This document shows, in pieces, positions 1 to 7,460 of a DNA stretch of 64,000 bases. The notes below the pieces were generated by a model that was not told the origin of the DNA, did no database searches, and saw nothing but the letters and a program-made list of their open reading frames with translations. Position 1 is the first letter of the stretch, and each line of letters begins with the position of its first letter. The position numbers and the translations under genes were made by a program. The DNA is from Sphingobium sp. JS3065 (GTDB lineage: Bacteria > Pseudomonadota > Alphaproteobacteria > Sphingomonadales > Sphingomonadaceae). The stretch spans positions 3,041,501-3,105,500 of the forward strand of contig NZ_CP102664.1 of NCBI RefSeq assembly GCF_026427355.1. The letters are read 5' to 3'.

Positions 1-104
1 AGAGCGGTTTTCGATCTGATTGAATCAGATCGACCGCTCTATTCCTTTGTTTTACCGCGATTTCTTAAACGTCAGATGATGCCATCTGACTGGAAATCGC
101 TCTA
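1..104. repeat. TAGAGC-ended two-hairpin repeat, copy 1 (uninterrupted)
   Basis: Two imperfect palindromes in tandem. The first (about 1-40) has an AGAGCGG/CCGCTCT foot and a GATCTGATT/AATCAGATC stem. The second (about 58-101) has a GCGATTTC/GAAATCGC foot and a TCAGATG/CATCTGA stem. Copy 2 (to 11260) differs at a single base, position 33. The right end reads GCTCTA, and the complement of CTA at 102-104 is the TAG stop of the leftward gene next to it. The left end coincides with the window edge. It is too short to code and looks like a REP/MITE-type element. Confidence 0.85.
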
Positions 105-638
105 GGGTCTCCGCAACGCCGGAACCGCCTTGGCCGCTTCATCGGGCGGGATCCCGGAAGGCGGCACGGCGTCCACCACCTCCTCGCCGCGCATCACGCG
201 CCCGGCATGCTGGATCGCTCCCCGCAACCGGGGATAGATGCCGCAGCGGCAGATATTGGTGAGCGCGGCGTCGATTTCCTCATCGCTGGGATCGCTGGTC
301 CGCCGCAGCAGCGCGGAAGCCGTCATGATGACGCCGGGGATGCAATAGCCGCATTGGGAGACATTGTCGGCCGCGAACACCTGTTGCAGCGGATGGCCGC
401 GATCGGGCGACAGCCCCTCTATGGTGGTGACGAACTTTCCCTCGGTGGCGGCGATGGTCACCTGGCAGGATCGCACCGCTTCCCCGTCGATATCGACCGT
501 GCAGGCGCCGCAATCCCCCGTTCCGCAGCCATATTTGGTCCCGGTCAGGTTGGACGCATCCCGCAAGGCCCACAGCAGCGGCGTCGCCGGGTCCATGCGA
601 TATTGGACGGGCCGGTCGTTGACCGTGAATTTCGTCAT
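102..638 (-). CDS. (2Fe-2S)-binding small subunit of a molybdenum hydroxylase-type oxidoreductase
   Basis: 178 aa protein with the two-cluster layout of the small subunits of xanthine dehydrogenase, isoquinoline oxidoreductase (IorA) and aldehyde oxidase. A plant-type ferredoxin domain (about residues 1-75) carries the motif CGTGDCGAC plus a later Cys. A helical domain (about 80-150) carries CGYC and CRC, which hold the second cluster. Such subunits pass electrons from the Mo-cofactor subunit. ATG at 638 was chosen because the domain begins there (MTKFTVN) and because it overlaps the upstream stop (ATGA, 635-638). The tail of about 30 residues after the CRC helix is Pro/Ala-rich and longer than I expect for the family. 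It ends at a TAG lying in the repeat edge. No large subunit is seen in the window; it may lie beyond the left edge. Confidence 0.88.
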   Translation of the reverse strand: MTKFTVNDRPVQYRMDPATPLLWALRDASNLTGTKYGCGTGDCGACTVDIDGEAVRSCQVTIAATEGKFVTTIEGLSPDRGHPLQQVFAADNVSQCGYCIPGVIMTASALLRRTSDPSDEEIDAALTNICRCGIYPRLRGAIQHAGRVMRGEEVVDAVPPSGIPPDEAAKAVPALRRP

Positions 639-1111
639 TCCGCGCTCTCTTCCTCGACCTTGTGATAGAGGACTTCGTTGCGGATGTGGATGGTGCGCGA
701 CGCCAGCCGGATTTCCTGGATGAAGGTGGCGAAGCCCGCCGCCTGCAACGTCATGGCCAGGCTGAACAGGATCGCGATGGGGGTGCCCAGATGCGAACCC
801 AGCAGGTTCGCCGCGAACAGCAGGATGACCACCAGACAGATCGCGCACGCCGACGCCACCGTCAGGAAGATCGCGCCGTTGACCACGCTCATCCGCCGGT
901 CCAGCATGCGGATCTCGCTGACCATGCGGTCATGTTCCTTGCCGCGGGAGGCGAGGATCTTCTCCTCCACCTTCCGCGCCCGGTCGATGATGCGCGCCAG
1001 CCGCCCGACGCAGACGTTCAGGAACGCGCCGATGCCCGCCAGCAGGAACACGGGGGCCAATGCAAGCTGGATGGTCTGCGCGACCTGGGAGACCTGGGGA
1101 AGTGGGATCAT
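635..1111 (-). CDS. DUF2721 family membrane protein
   Basis: 158 aa protein matching the DUF2721 pattern as I know it: an N-terminal hydrophobic helix (LALAPVFLLAGIGAF, about residues 14-30), a basic amphipathic stretch with RLARIIDRAR, a short coiled segment, and two further membrane helices in the C-terminal half. The function of the family is unknown; the protein is expected in the inner membrane. ATG at 1111 (MIPLPQ) is preferred over the upstream in-frame start at 1180, which would overlap the aminotransferase. Its stop overlaps the start of the 2Fe-2S subunit by 4 bp, so the two are probably translated together. It lies 37 bp downstream of the aminotransferase in the same direction. Confidence 0.8.
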   Translation of the reverse strand: MIPLPQVSQVAQTIQLALAPVFLLAGIGAFLNVCVGRLARIIDRARKVEEKILASRGKEHDRMVSEIRMLDRRMSVVNGAIFLTVASACAICLVVILLFAANLLGSHLGTPIAILFSLAMTLQAAGFATFIQEIRLASRTIHIRNEVLYHKVEEESAE

Positions 1112-1148
1112 TTCCGCTGATATCGGGCCGATAGCCGCCAATCGCCGT

Positions 1149-2357
1149 TCAGGCCGCGCCCTTGGCGGGCGTGTTGACACCCATCGACTTCAGATATTGA
1201 CGGATGTTGCGCGCCGCCTGACGCAGACGCTGCTCATTTTCCACCATGGCGATGCGGACATAGCCCTCGCCATCCTCGCCATAGCCGACACCGGGCGCGA
1301 CCGCGACCTTGGCATGGGTCAGCAACTGCTTGGAAAATTCCAGGCTCCCCATATCCTTGAGGGCAGGGGGCAGCGGCGCCCATGCGAACATCGACGCCCT
1401 GGGCGCGGGAATGTCCCATCCCGCCCGGCCAAAGGCCTCCACCATCACGTCGCGGCGCTTGTGATAAAGCTCGCGGTTCTTCTGTACGATGTCCTGCGGG
1501 CCGTTGAGCGCCGCACAGGCCGCCGCCTGGATCGGCGTGAACGCGCCATAGTCCAGATAGGATTTCACCCGCTTCAACGCCGCGATCAACTGCGTGTTGC
1601 CCACCGCGAAGCCGATGCGCCAGCCCGCCATGGAATAGGTCTTGGACAGGGAGGTGAACTCCACCGCCACATCCTTGGCACCCGGCACCTGAAGGATGGA
1701 GGGCGTCGGATTGCCGTCATAATAAAGCTCTGAATAGGCGAGGTCGGACAGCACCCAGACCTTGTTCTCCTTCGCCCAGGCGACCAGCCGCTCGTAAAAG
1801 GCGAGGTCGACCGTCTCCGCCGTCGGGTTGCTGGGATAACCGACCACCAGGATCGATGGACGCGGCACGGTGAAGGCCATCGCCCGGTCCAGCGCCTGCC
1901 AATAATGCTCGTCCGGCGTGGTCGGCACGGACCGGATGGTCGCGCCCGCGATGATGAAGCCGAACATGTGGATCGGGTAGCTGGGGTTGGGCGCCAGCAC
2001 GACATCGCCCGGCGCTGTGATCGCGGTGGCCAGGCTGGCCAGCCCTTCCTTCGACCCCATGGTCACGACGACTTCGGTTTCCGGGTCCAGATCGACGCCG
2101 AAGCGGCGGCCATAATAATTGGCCTGCGCCTTGCGCAGCCCTGGAATGCCCATCGACTGGGAATAGCCGTGCGCGCTCGGCTTTTGCGCGACTTCGCACA
2201 GCTTGGCGATCACATGGTCGGGCGGCGGCAGGTCGGGATTGCCCATGCCTAAGTCGATAATGTCCTCCCCCGCGGCTCGCGCGGCGGCCCGCATCGCGTT
2301 CACTTCAGCGATGACATAGGGCGGCAGACGCTTCATGCGGTAGAATTCTTCGGACAT
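1149..2357 (-). CDS. PLP-dependent class I/II aminotransferase, AlaC / LL-diaminopimelate aminotransferase type
   Basis: 402 aa fold-type I aminotransferase. Visible landmarks are the N-terminal substrate segment GNPDLPPPDHV (about residues 39-49), NPTAETVDL for cofactor contact, SDLAYSELYYDG with the PLP-ring aspartate and tyrosine, and SLSKTYSMAGWRIGF with the Schiff-base lysine near residue 239. Proteins of this subgroup are usually annotated as glutamate-pyruvate aminotransferase AlaC or LL-diaminopimelate aminotransferase; sequence alone does not separate these activities. ATG at 2357 gives the usual N-terminus MSEEFYRMKRLPPYV. It is divergent from phaC across about 130 bp, which must hold both promoters. 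Cytoplasmic, amino acid metabolism. Confidence 0.9.
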   Translation of the reverse strand: MSEEFYRMKRLPPYVIAEVNAMRAAARAAGEDIIDLGMGNPDLPPPDHVIAKLCEVAQKPSAHGYSQSMGIPGLRKAQANYYGRRFGVDLDPETEVVVTMGSKEGLASLATAITAPGDVVLAPNPSYPIHMFGFIIAGATIRSVPTTPDEHYWQALDRAMAFTVPRPSILVVGYPSNPTAETVDLAFYERLVAWAKENKVWVLSDLAYSELYYDGNPTPSILQVPGAKDVAVEFTSLSKTYSMAGWRIGFAVGNTQLIAALKRVKSYLDYGAFTPIQAAACAALNGPQDIVQKNRELYHKRRDVMVEAFGRAGWDIPAPRASMFAWAPLPPALKDMGSLEFSKQLLTHAKVAVAPGVGYGEDGEGYVRIAMVENEQRLRQAARNIRQYLKSMGVNTPAKGAA

Positions 2358-2490
2358 TGGGGCTTTCCTGAAAGCTCTCGGTAAGGGATAGTGCGTGACG
2401 CGCCTTCGGCTTGTCACAATCCGGCTATAACCCGCCGGCCTGCGACATTCCAGCGAAAGCGGCGAACCGGACCATAACAGGAGGATGAAG

Positions 2491-4236
2491 GTGGCCATGA
2501 AGGTACAGGATGCCATGGAACCCCATCTGCCCACGCTCGCGGAAATGCAGCAATGGACGCAGGTTCTGGGCCGCGCGCAGCAATTGCTGCTGGAACAGGC
2601 GGCGGGCGCGACCGGCAGGACCCTGCCCTTCGATCCGGAGGCGGTGTCGCGCATCCAGAGCAGCTTCGCCGATGAAGGGCTGGCGCTGTGGCAGCGTTTC
2701 CTGGATTCCGGCGGGCTGCTGCGCGACCGGCCCGAACCGGCGCCTTCCGGCAGCCCCGCCGCCGTCAAGGACCGGCGCTTCGCCGACCCGGCGTGGACGG
2801 AGCATCCCTTTTACGACCTGATCCGGCAGAGCTATCTGCTGCTCTCCGACTATCTGATGAAGCTGGCCGATGCGGTCGACGGCGTCGATCCCAGGCAGAA
2901 GGCGAAGCTGCGTTTCGCCACCAGCGGCATGCTGGACGCCATCGCCCCCAGCAATTTCCCGCTGACCAACCCCATCGTCATGCAAAAGACGATACAGAGC
3001 GGCGGCGAGAATCTGGTCAAGGGCCTGCAGCACATGCTGGCCGATCTGGAAAAGGGCCAGCTCTCCCATACGGACGGCACCGCGTTCGAAGTGGGACGCA
3101 ACATCGCCTCCACCCCCGGCAAGGTGATCAAGGAAACCCCGCTCTACCAGTTGATCCACTATGCCCCGTCGACGGCAACGGTGCTGGAAACGCCGCTGAT
3201 CATCTTCCCGCCCTGGATCAACCGCTTCTACATTCTCGACCTGTCGCCCGAAAAAAGCTTCGTCAAATGGGCGGTGGACCAGGGGATCAGCGTCTTCCTG
3301 GTGTCATGGAAGTCGGCGGACGCCTCGATGAAGGATCTGGTCTGGGACGATTATATCCTGGACGGCCAGATCGACGCGATCGACACGGTGCGCGACCTGC
3401 TCAAGGTGCCCAGCGTCCATGCCATCGGCTATTGCGTTGCGGGCACCACTCTGGCCGCCACGCTGGCGCTGCTGGCGGCGCGGGGGCAGGCGGACAAGGT
3501 CGCCAGCGCCACCTTCTTCACCGCCCAGGTGGATTTCAGCAAGGCGGGCGACCTCAGCCTGTTCGTCGACGACGATCAGATGAAGATGGTGGAGCAGCTT
3601 TCCTCCGGCGGTTTCCTGGACGGGCGCTATATGGCCGCGACCTTCAACCTGCTGCGCGGGCGCGACCTGATCTGGAATTATGTGGTCAATAATTACCTGC
3701 TGGGGCAGGATTATCCGCCGTTCGACCTGCTCTACTGGAACGGCGACACCACCAACCTTCCGGCGCGCTGGCACAGGGATTATCTGACCCAGCTTTATCG
3801 GGACAATCTGCTGGTGCAGCCGGGCGCGATCAGCATCGCGGGAACGCCCATCGACCTGCGCCGCATCGAAACCCCCGCCTATGTGCAGGCGGGGCGGGAG
3901 GATCATATCGCCCCGCTGGAAAGCGTGTGGAAACTGACCGAGCATTTTTCGGGGCCGACCCGCTTCCTGCTCGCGGGGTCGGGGCATATCGCGGGCGTGG
4001 TCAATCCGCCCGCCGCCGGCAAATATCAATATTGGGCCTGCGACGAAGCGCAGCCGACCCTGGACGCCTTTCTCGCGCATGCGAAGGAGACGAAGGGCAG
4101 TTGGTGGCCCGACTGGATCGAGTGGATTCGCGCCCTCAACCCCGCGACCGTCCCCGTGAAGGGCGGGCGCCAACCGGGGAAGGGCCGACTCAAGACGATT
4201 GAGGATGCGCCGGGCCGTTACGTGAAAACGCGCTGA
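2491..4236 (+). CDS. phaC: class I poly(3-hydroxyalkanoate) synthase PhaC
   Basis: About 581 aa, the normal size of a class I PHA synthase, which polymerises hydroxyacyl-CoA into storage granules. The lipase-like box GYCVAG carries the catalytic cysteine (about residue 315), followed by the acid in AGREDHIAP and the histidine in GSGHIAGVVNPP. Start choice is open: AGGAGG at 2479-2484 abuts ATG 2485 (no spacing), lies 6 bp from GTG 2491 (ideal) and 12 bp from ATG 2497, which also has GAAGG 5 bp upstream. I therefore favour 2491 or 2497. The phasin gene follows 140 bp downstream with its own promoter region. A small granule-associated fraction and a cytoplasmic fraction are expected for the family. 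Confidence 0.95.
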   Translation: MAMKVQDAMEPHLPTLAEMQQWTQVLGRAQQLLLEQAAGATGRTLPFDPEAVSRIQSSFADEGLALWQRFLDSGGLLRDRPEPAPSGSPAAVKDRRFADPAWTEHPFYDLIRQSYLLLSDYLMKLADAVDGVDPRQKAKLRFATSGMLDAIAPSNFPLTNPIVMQKTIQSGGENLVKGLQHMLADLEKGQLSHTDGTAFEVGRNIASTPGKVIKETPLYQLIHYAPSTATVLETPLIIFPPWINRFYILDLSPEKSFVKWAVDQGISVFLVSWKSADASMKDLVWDDYILDGQIDAIDTVRDLLKVPSVHAIGYCVAGTTLAATLALLAARGQADKVASATFFTAQVDFSKAGDLSLFVDDDQMKMVEQLSSGGFLDGRYMAATFNLLRGRDLIWNYVVNNYLLGQDYPPFDLLYWNGDTTNLPARWHRDYLTQLYRDNLLVQPGAISIAGTPIDLRRIETPAYVQAGREDHIAPLESVWKLTEHFSGPTRFLLAGSGHIAGVVNPPAAGKYQYWACDEAQPTLDAFLAHAKETKGSWWPDWIEWIRALNPATVPVKGGRQPGKGRLKTIEDAPGRYVKTR

Positions 4237-4302
4237 ATCCCTGGCCTGCCCTGAATTTGCGATAGTCCGCCTTCGCCCTGCGGCGGGGCGTATAAGACAA
4301 TT

Positions 4303-4364
4303 TTGTTGCAGCGCACAAAACGCTTGCAACGGGCCTGCGGACTCTATATTGTGCACTGCAACAA
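4303..4364 (+). promoter_or_regulatory. phasin promoter with paired TGC-rich operators (PhaR/AniA-type)
   Basis: Two 16-bp segments, TTGTTGCAGCGCACAA (4303-4318) and TTGTGCACTGCAACAA (4349-4364), are inverted copies of each other with one mismatch. Each contains a TGC-R-N-Y-GCA core (4307-4315 and 4352-4360), the kind of TGC-rich palindrome bound by the PHA repressor PhaR/AniA in other alphaproteobacteria. Between them lie a possible -35 TTGCAA (4324-4329) and a possible -10 TATATT (4345-4350), 15 bp apart. The right operator would overlap the -10 and start region. No phaR gene is in the window. A third, similar site precedes the porin gene. Confidence 0.6.
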
Positions 4365-4378
4365 ATGGAGGATGGTCC

Positions 4379-5242
4379 GTGGCCGTTACCCCAAAGCCAG
4401 TGCGTAAGAAGCCCGTCGCGAAGAAGAGTTCTTCGACGCTGTCCGCTGCCGAGGCGCTGAAAGCTGCCGAGGCGGCGATCAAGACGCCAGCCAAGCCGAC
4501 CGTGAAAAAGCCCGCGCCGCCCAAGACGCCCGCCGCGCCACCCGCCAGGAAGGCGGTCCCCGCGGCCAAGGCCGATCCGGTGGCGGTGATCGCGGCGACA
4601 ACTGCCGTCGATGCGGCGCCGGAACCCGCCCCCGTCGCTGCGGCGCCGAAGGTGGAAACGCCCAGGATCGATCCGGTGGCCAGGGTAGCGCCGCCGGAAC
4701 CGAAGGAATCGAAGAGCCTGTCGTCCAAGGCCGGGCCGCCAGAGCCCAAATCGCTGCCCGCCATAGAAGGAACGAAGATGATGAACGACGTGATCGAAAC
4801 CGGAAAGAAATTCGCTGAAGAAACCAAGGCCAAGCTGGAAACGGTCTATGCCGACCTGAACGAGAAGGCCAAGGTGAGCGTCGAGAAGTCGACCAAGGCG
4901 ATCGAGGAATTCAGCGACATCGCCAAGGGCAATGTCGAAGCGCTGGTCGAATCCGGCAAGATCGCGGCCAAGGGCTTCGAAACCCTGGGCCAGGAAGCCG
5001 TCGATTACAGCAAGAAGAGCTTCGAAAAGGCGACCGCCTCGTTCAAGAGCTTCTCGACCGTGAAGACCCCGACCGAATTCTTCCAGCTTCAGAGCCAGTT
5101 GTTCTCCAGCAGCTTCGACGAATTCACCAAGGAAGCGGCCAAGAGCAGCGAAGCGCTGATCAAGCTGGCCGGCGACGTAGCCTCGCCGCTGACTGCCCGC
5201 GTGACCGTGGTGACGGACAAGGTGAAGGCGCTTGCGGCTTGA
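4379..5242 (+). CDS. phasin family protein with long Lys/Ala/Pro-rich N-terminus
   Basis: 287 aa. The first 130 or so residues are low-complexity Lys-Ala-Pro sequence (RKKPVAKK, KKPAPPKTPAAPP). The rest (from about MMNDVIETGKKFAEE) is the helical phasin domain, which coats PHA granules, with the typical FFQLQSQLF near the end. GTG at 4379 is chosen because GGAGG (4367-4371) lies 7 bp upstream; the reading frame is open further up to a TTG, but that would run through the operator. The basic tail could contact nucleic acid, as in PhaM/PhaF-like proteins (inference). It follows phaC, carries its own TGC-rich operators, and is closed by a strong terminator at 5302-5336. Confidence 0.9.
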   Translation: MAVTPKPVRKKPVAKKSSSTLSAAEALKAAEAAIKTPAKPTVKKPAPPKTPAAPPARKAVPAAKADPVAVIAATTAVDAAPEPAPVAAAPKVETPRIDPVARVAPPEPKESKSLSSKAGPPEPKSLPAIEGTKMMNDVIETGKKFAEETKAKLETVYADLNEKAKVSVEKSTKAIEEFSDIAKGNVEALVESGKIAAKGFETLGQEAVDYSKKSFEKATASFKSFSTVKTPTEFFQLQSQLFSSSFDEFTKEAAKSSEALIKLAGDVASPLTARVTVVTDKVKALAA

Positions 5243-5274
5243 CCAGCCATAAGGTGAAGGCGCTCGCCGCCTGA
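5219..5274. repeat. tandem duplication of the phasin gene 3' end
   Basis: The last 24 bases of the phasin gene, encoding KVKALAA and the stop (5219-5242), recur at 5251-5274 after the 8-bp spacer CCAGCCAT. The copies differ at three bases only. All three are third codon positions (CTT/CTC, GCG/GCC, GCT/GCC), so both copies encode the same peptide. The second copy is out of frame with the gene because the offset is 32 bp. It looks like the relic of the end of a second, tandem phasin gene. Confidence 0.8.
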
Positions 5275-5301
5275 TCCTGCCTTCGGGCATTGAGGAAAAA
5301 G

Positions 5302-5336
5302 AAAACGGCTCCCGCTCTGCTGCGGGGGCCGTTTTT
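5302..5336 (+). terminator. rho-independent terminator after the phasin gene
   Basis: A 14-bp stem AAAACGGCTCCCGC / GCGGGGGCCGTTTT with one G.T position and a 6-base loop (TCTGCT), closed by a T-run at 5332-5336. The A-tract on the other side could also let it act leftward, but no leftward gene ends here. Confidence 0.85.
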
Positions 5337-5360
5337 CATGCCAGTGCAAGGTCTGGAAAT

Positions 5361-5560
5361 GGCCAGTTGCGGACATTAGATATCCGTTCGCCCTGAGCGA
5401 AGTCGAAGGGCTCTGCTGAGCGGAGGCGAAGCATGGAAGCCTCGCTCCGCTCGGCTGAAGGCTTCGACTTGCGGAAGGCAAGTTTATCCTGAGCGCCTGC
5501 CCTGGCAGGTAGACGAAGGGCTCAGGGCGAACGGAAAACTGAACGTCCGCTCTCCACCCC
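5361..5560. repeat. dispersed sphingomonad repeat, long version (copy A)
   Basis: About 200 bp bounded by GCGGACATTAGATATCCGTT and GAACGTCCGC, with the inner GTTCGCCCTGAGC / GCTCAGGGCGAAC palindrome. Its outer 80 bp on the left and 30 bp on the right match the copy at 58216-58346. An inner module around GGCAAGTTTATCCTGAGC is shared instead with the copy at 30050-30200. It fills most of the space between the phasin terminator and the next gene; no coding signal is seen in it. Confidence 0.8.
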
Positions 5561-5585
5561 TTGCCGTCGTTCGGCCATAACCCTC

Positions 5586-7367
5586 TCACAAAGGCGCGCA
5601 GGCCGCCTTCAGCCATTCCAGCGCTTCGCCCTCCAACTGCGGCCCCACAACGTCCACCACCCTGGCATGATAGGCGTCCAGCCAGGCGCGTTCCTCGCCG
5701 GTCAGCAATTCCACCGCGATCGCGTTGCGGTCGATCGGCGCGAAGGTCAGCGTTTCGAAACCCAGCATCTCCCGCTCGGCGCCGGGCACTTCGCGCGGTT
5801 CGACCAGCACCAGATTTTCGATGCGGATGCCATATTCGCCGGTCTTGTAATAACCCGGCTCGTTGGAAAGGATCATCCCCTCCTGCAAGGGTTCATCCCC
5901 GCCGCCGAAGGTCGCGATCCGCTGAGGCCCCTCATGCACCGACAGGAAGCTGCCCACGCCATGGCCCGTGCCATGGGCGTAATCCAGCCCATCGGCCCAC
6001 AGGAACTGCCGCGCCAGCACGTCGAGCTGCCCGCCCCGCGTCCCCTTCGGAAACTGGGCGCGGCCCAGCGCGATATGACCCTTCAACACCAGGGTGAAGC
6101 GCCGCTTCATCTCCTGCGTCGGCGTGCCGATGGCGATGGTGCGCGTCACGTCGGTCGTGCCGTCGCGATATTGCCCGCCCGAATCGACCAGATAGAAGCT
6201 GCCGGTCTCGATCGGGCGGTTGGTCTTTTCCTCGACCCGGTAATGCACCACCGCGCCGTTCGGCCCTGCGCCGGAAATCGTGTCGAAGGACAGATCCTCC
6301 AGCAGCCCGGTCTCCTTCCGGAACGCCTCCAGCTTCGCCGCTGCGCCCAGTTCGTCGACGCCGCCCTGGGGCGCGGCGACCGATATCCAGTGCAGGAACC
6401 GGCTCAGCGCAGCGCCGTCCCGCGCCTGCGCCGCCTTGTGCCCGGCGATCTCGACCGGGTTCTTCACCGCCTTGGGCAGCACCGCCGGATCGCGCAGCGC
6501 CAATATGTTCGCGCCGCCCGCGTCCAGCGCCTCGAAGATCGCCGCCACCGCCCGTTCGGGATCGGCCACCACCGTCTTGCCCGCGAAACCGGCCAGCGCC
6601 CCGGCGAAATCGGCCCGGTCATGCACCCTGACGGCATTGCCCAGATGCTTCACCACCGCCTCGTCAATCTTCTCCGGCGCGACATAAAGGTCCGCCGTCG
6701 CATCGGCATGGACGATGGCATAGGCCAGCGCGACCGGCGTCCGCTCCACATCCTTGCCCCGGATGTTGAAGGTCCATGCCAGCGAATCGAGCGCCGACAG
6801 CACCGCCGCATCGGCCTGTTTCGACACCAGCCAATCCGCCATCGCCTGCCGCTTTTCCGCCGCCGACTGCCCGGCATAGCGGTCCTCATGCACCACCAGC
6901 TTGGCGTCGCTGGGGGCGGGGCGGTCCGGCCACACGGCGTCGACCGGATTGGTGTCCACCGCCACCAGTTCCGCGCCGCGCTCGGCCAGCGCCTCGCTCG
7001 CCGCCTTCACCCATGCCCGCGTGTGCAGCCACGGGTCGTAACCGATGCGCCCGCCCGCCGGGACATGCTCGCCCAGCCAGGCCGCGACGGATGTCTGCGG
7101 CACGCTCTCATATTGCCAGTGGGCCCCGTCCACCTGCTCGCGCACCTGGAGCGTATAGCGGCCGTCCACGAAGATCGCCGCTTCCTCCGGCAACACCACC
7201 GCGCTGCCCGCCGATCCCTGAAAGCCGGTCAGCCAGGCCAGCCGCTGCGCATAGGCGCCGACATATTCGCTCATATGCTCGTCGGTCAGCGGCACGACAA
7301 AGCCGTCCAGCGCCGCGCGCACCAATTGGGCGCGCAGGGCTTTCAGGCGATCTTCATAAGTGGACAT
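5586..7367 (-). CDS. M24 family aminopeptidase P (Xaa-Pro aminopeptidase)
   Basis: 593 aa, the size of the long, three-domain aminopeptidase P group. Two creatinase-like N-terminal domains (about 1-150 and 165-310) precede the pita-bread catalytic domain (about 320-540). Metal ligands are visible as YLVDSGGQY and GTTDVTRT (Asp, Asp), GTGHGVG (His), SNEPGYY and IRIENLV (Glu, Glu). It removes N-terminal residues preceding proline, in the cytoplasm, using two Mn or similar ions. ATG at 7367 has AAGGGA 7 bp upstream; a TTG just before it is ignored. It diverges from the oligopeptidase gene across 93 bp, so two peptidases of related specificity share a promoter region. Confidence 0.93.
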   Translation of the reverse strand: MSTYEDRLKALRAQLVRAALDGFVVPLTDEHMSEYVGAYAQRLAWLTGFQGSAGSAVVLPEEAAIFVDGRYTLQVREQVDGAHWQYESVPQTSVAAWLGEHVPAGGRIGYDPWLHTRAWVKAASEALAERGAELVAVDTNPVDAVWPDRPAPSDAKLVVHEDRYAGQSAAEKRQAMADWLVSKQADAAVLSALDSLAWTFNIRGKDVERTPVALAYAIVHADATADLYVAPEKIDEAVVKHLGNAVRVHDRADFAGALAGFAGKTVVADPERAVAAIFEALDAGGANILALRDPAVLPKAVKNPVEIAGHKAAQARDGAALSRFLHWISVAAPQGGVDELGAAAKLEAFRKETGLLEDLSFDTISGAGPNGAVVHYRVEEKTNRPIETGSFYLVDSGGQYRDGTTDVTRTIAIGTPTQEMKRRFTLVLKGHIALGRAQFPKGTRGGQLDVLARQFLWADGLDYAHGTGHGVGSFLSVHEGPQRIATFGGGDEPLQEGMILSNEPGYYKTGEYGIRIENLVLVEPREVPGAEREMLGFETLTFAPIDRNAIAVELLTGEERAWLDAYHARVVDVVGPQLEGEALEWLKAACAPL

Positions 7368-7460
7368 CAAATTTCCCTTGGACTTGTCGGCCCTCTTGCG
7401 CAGGGCCTATGGCCGCCAACATAAGCAAAGCAGCATCGTTTCGCCAGATCAGGACATTGA

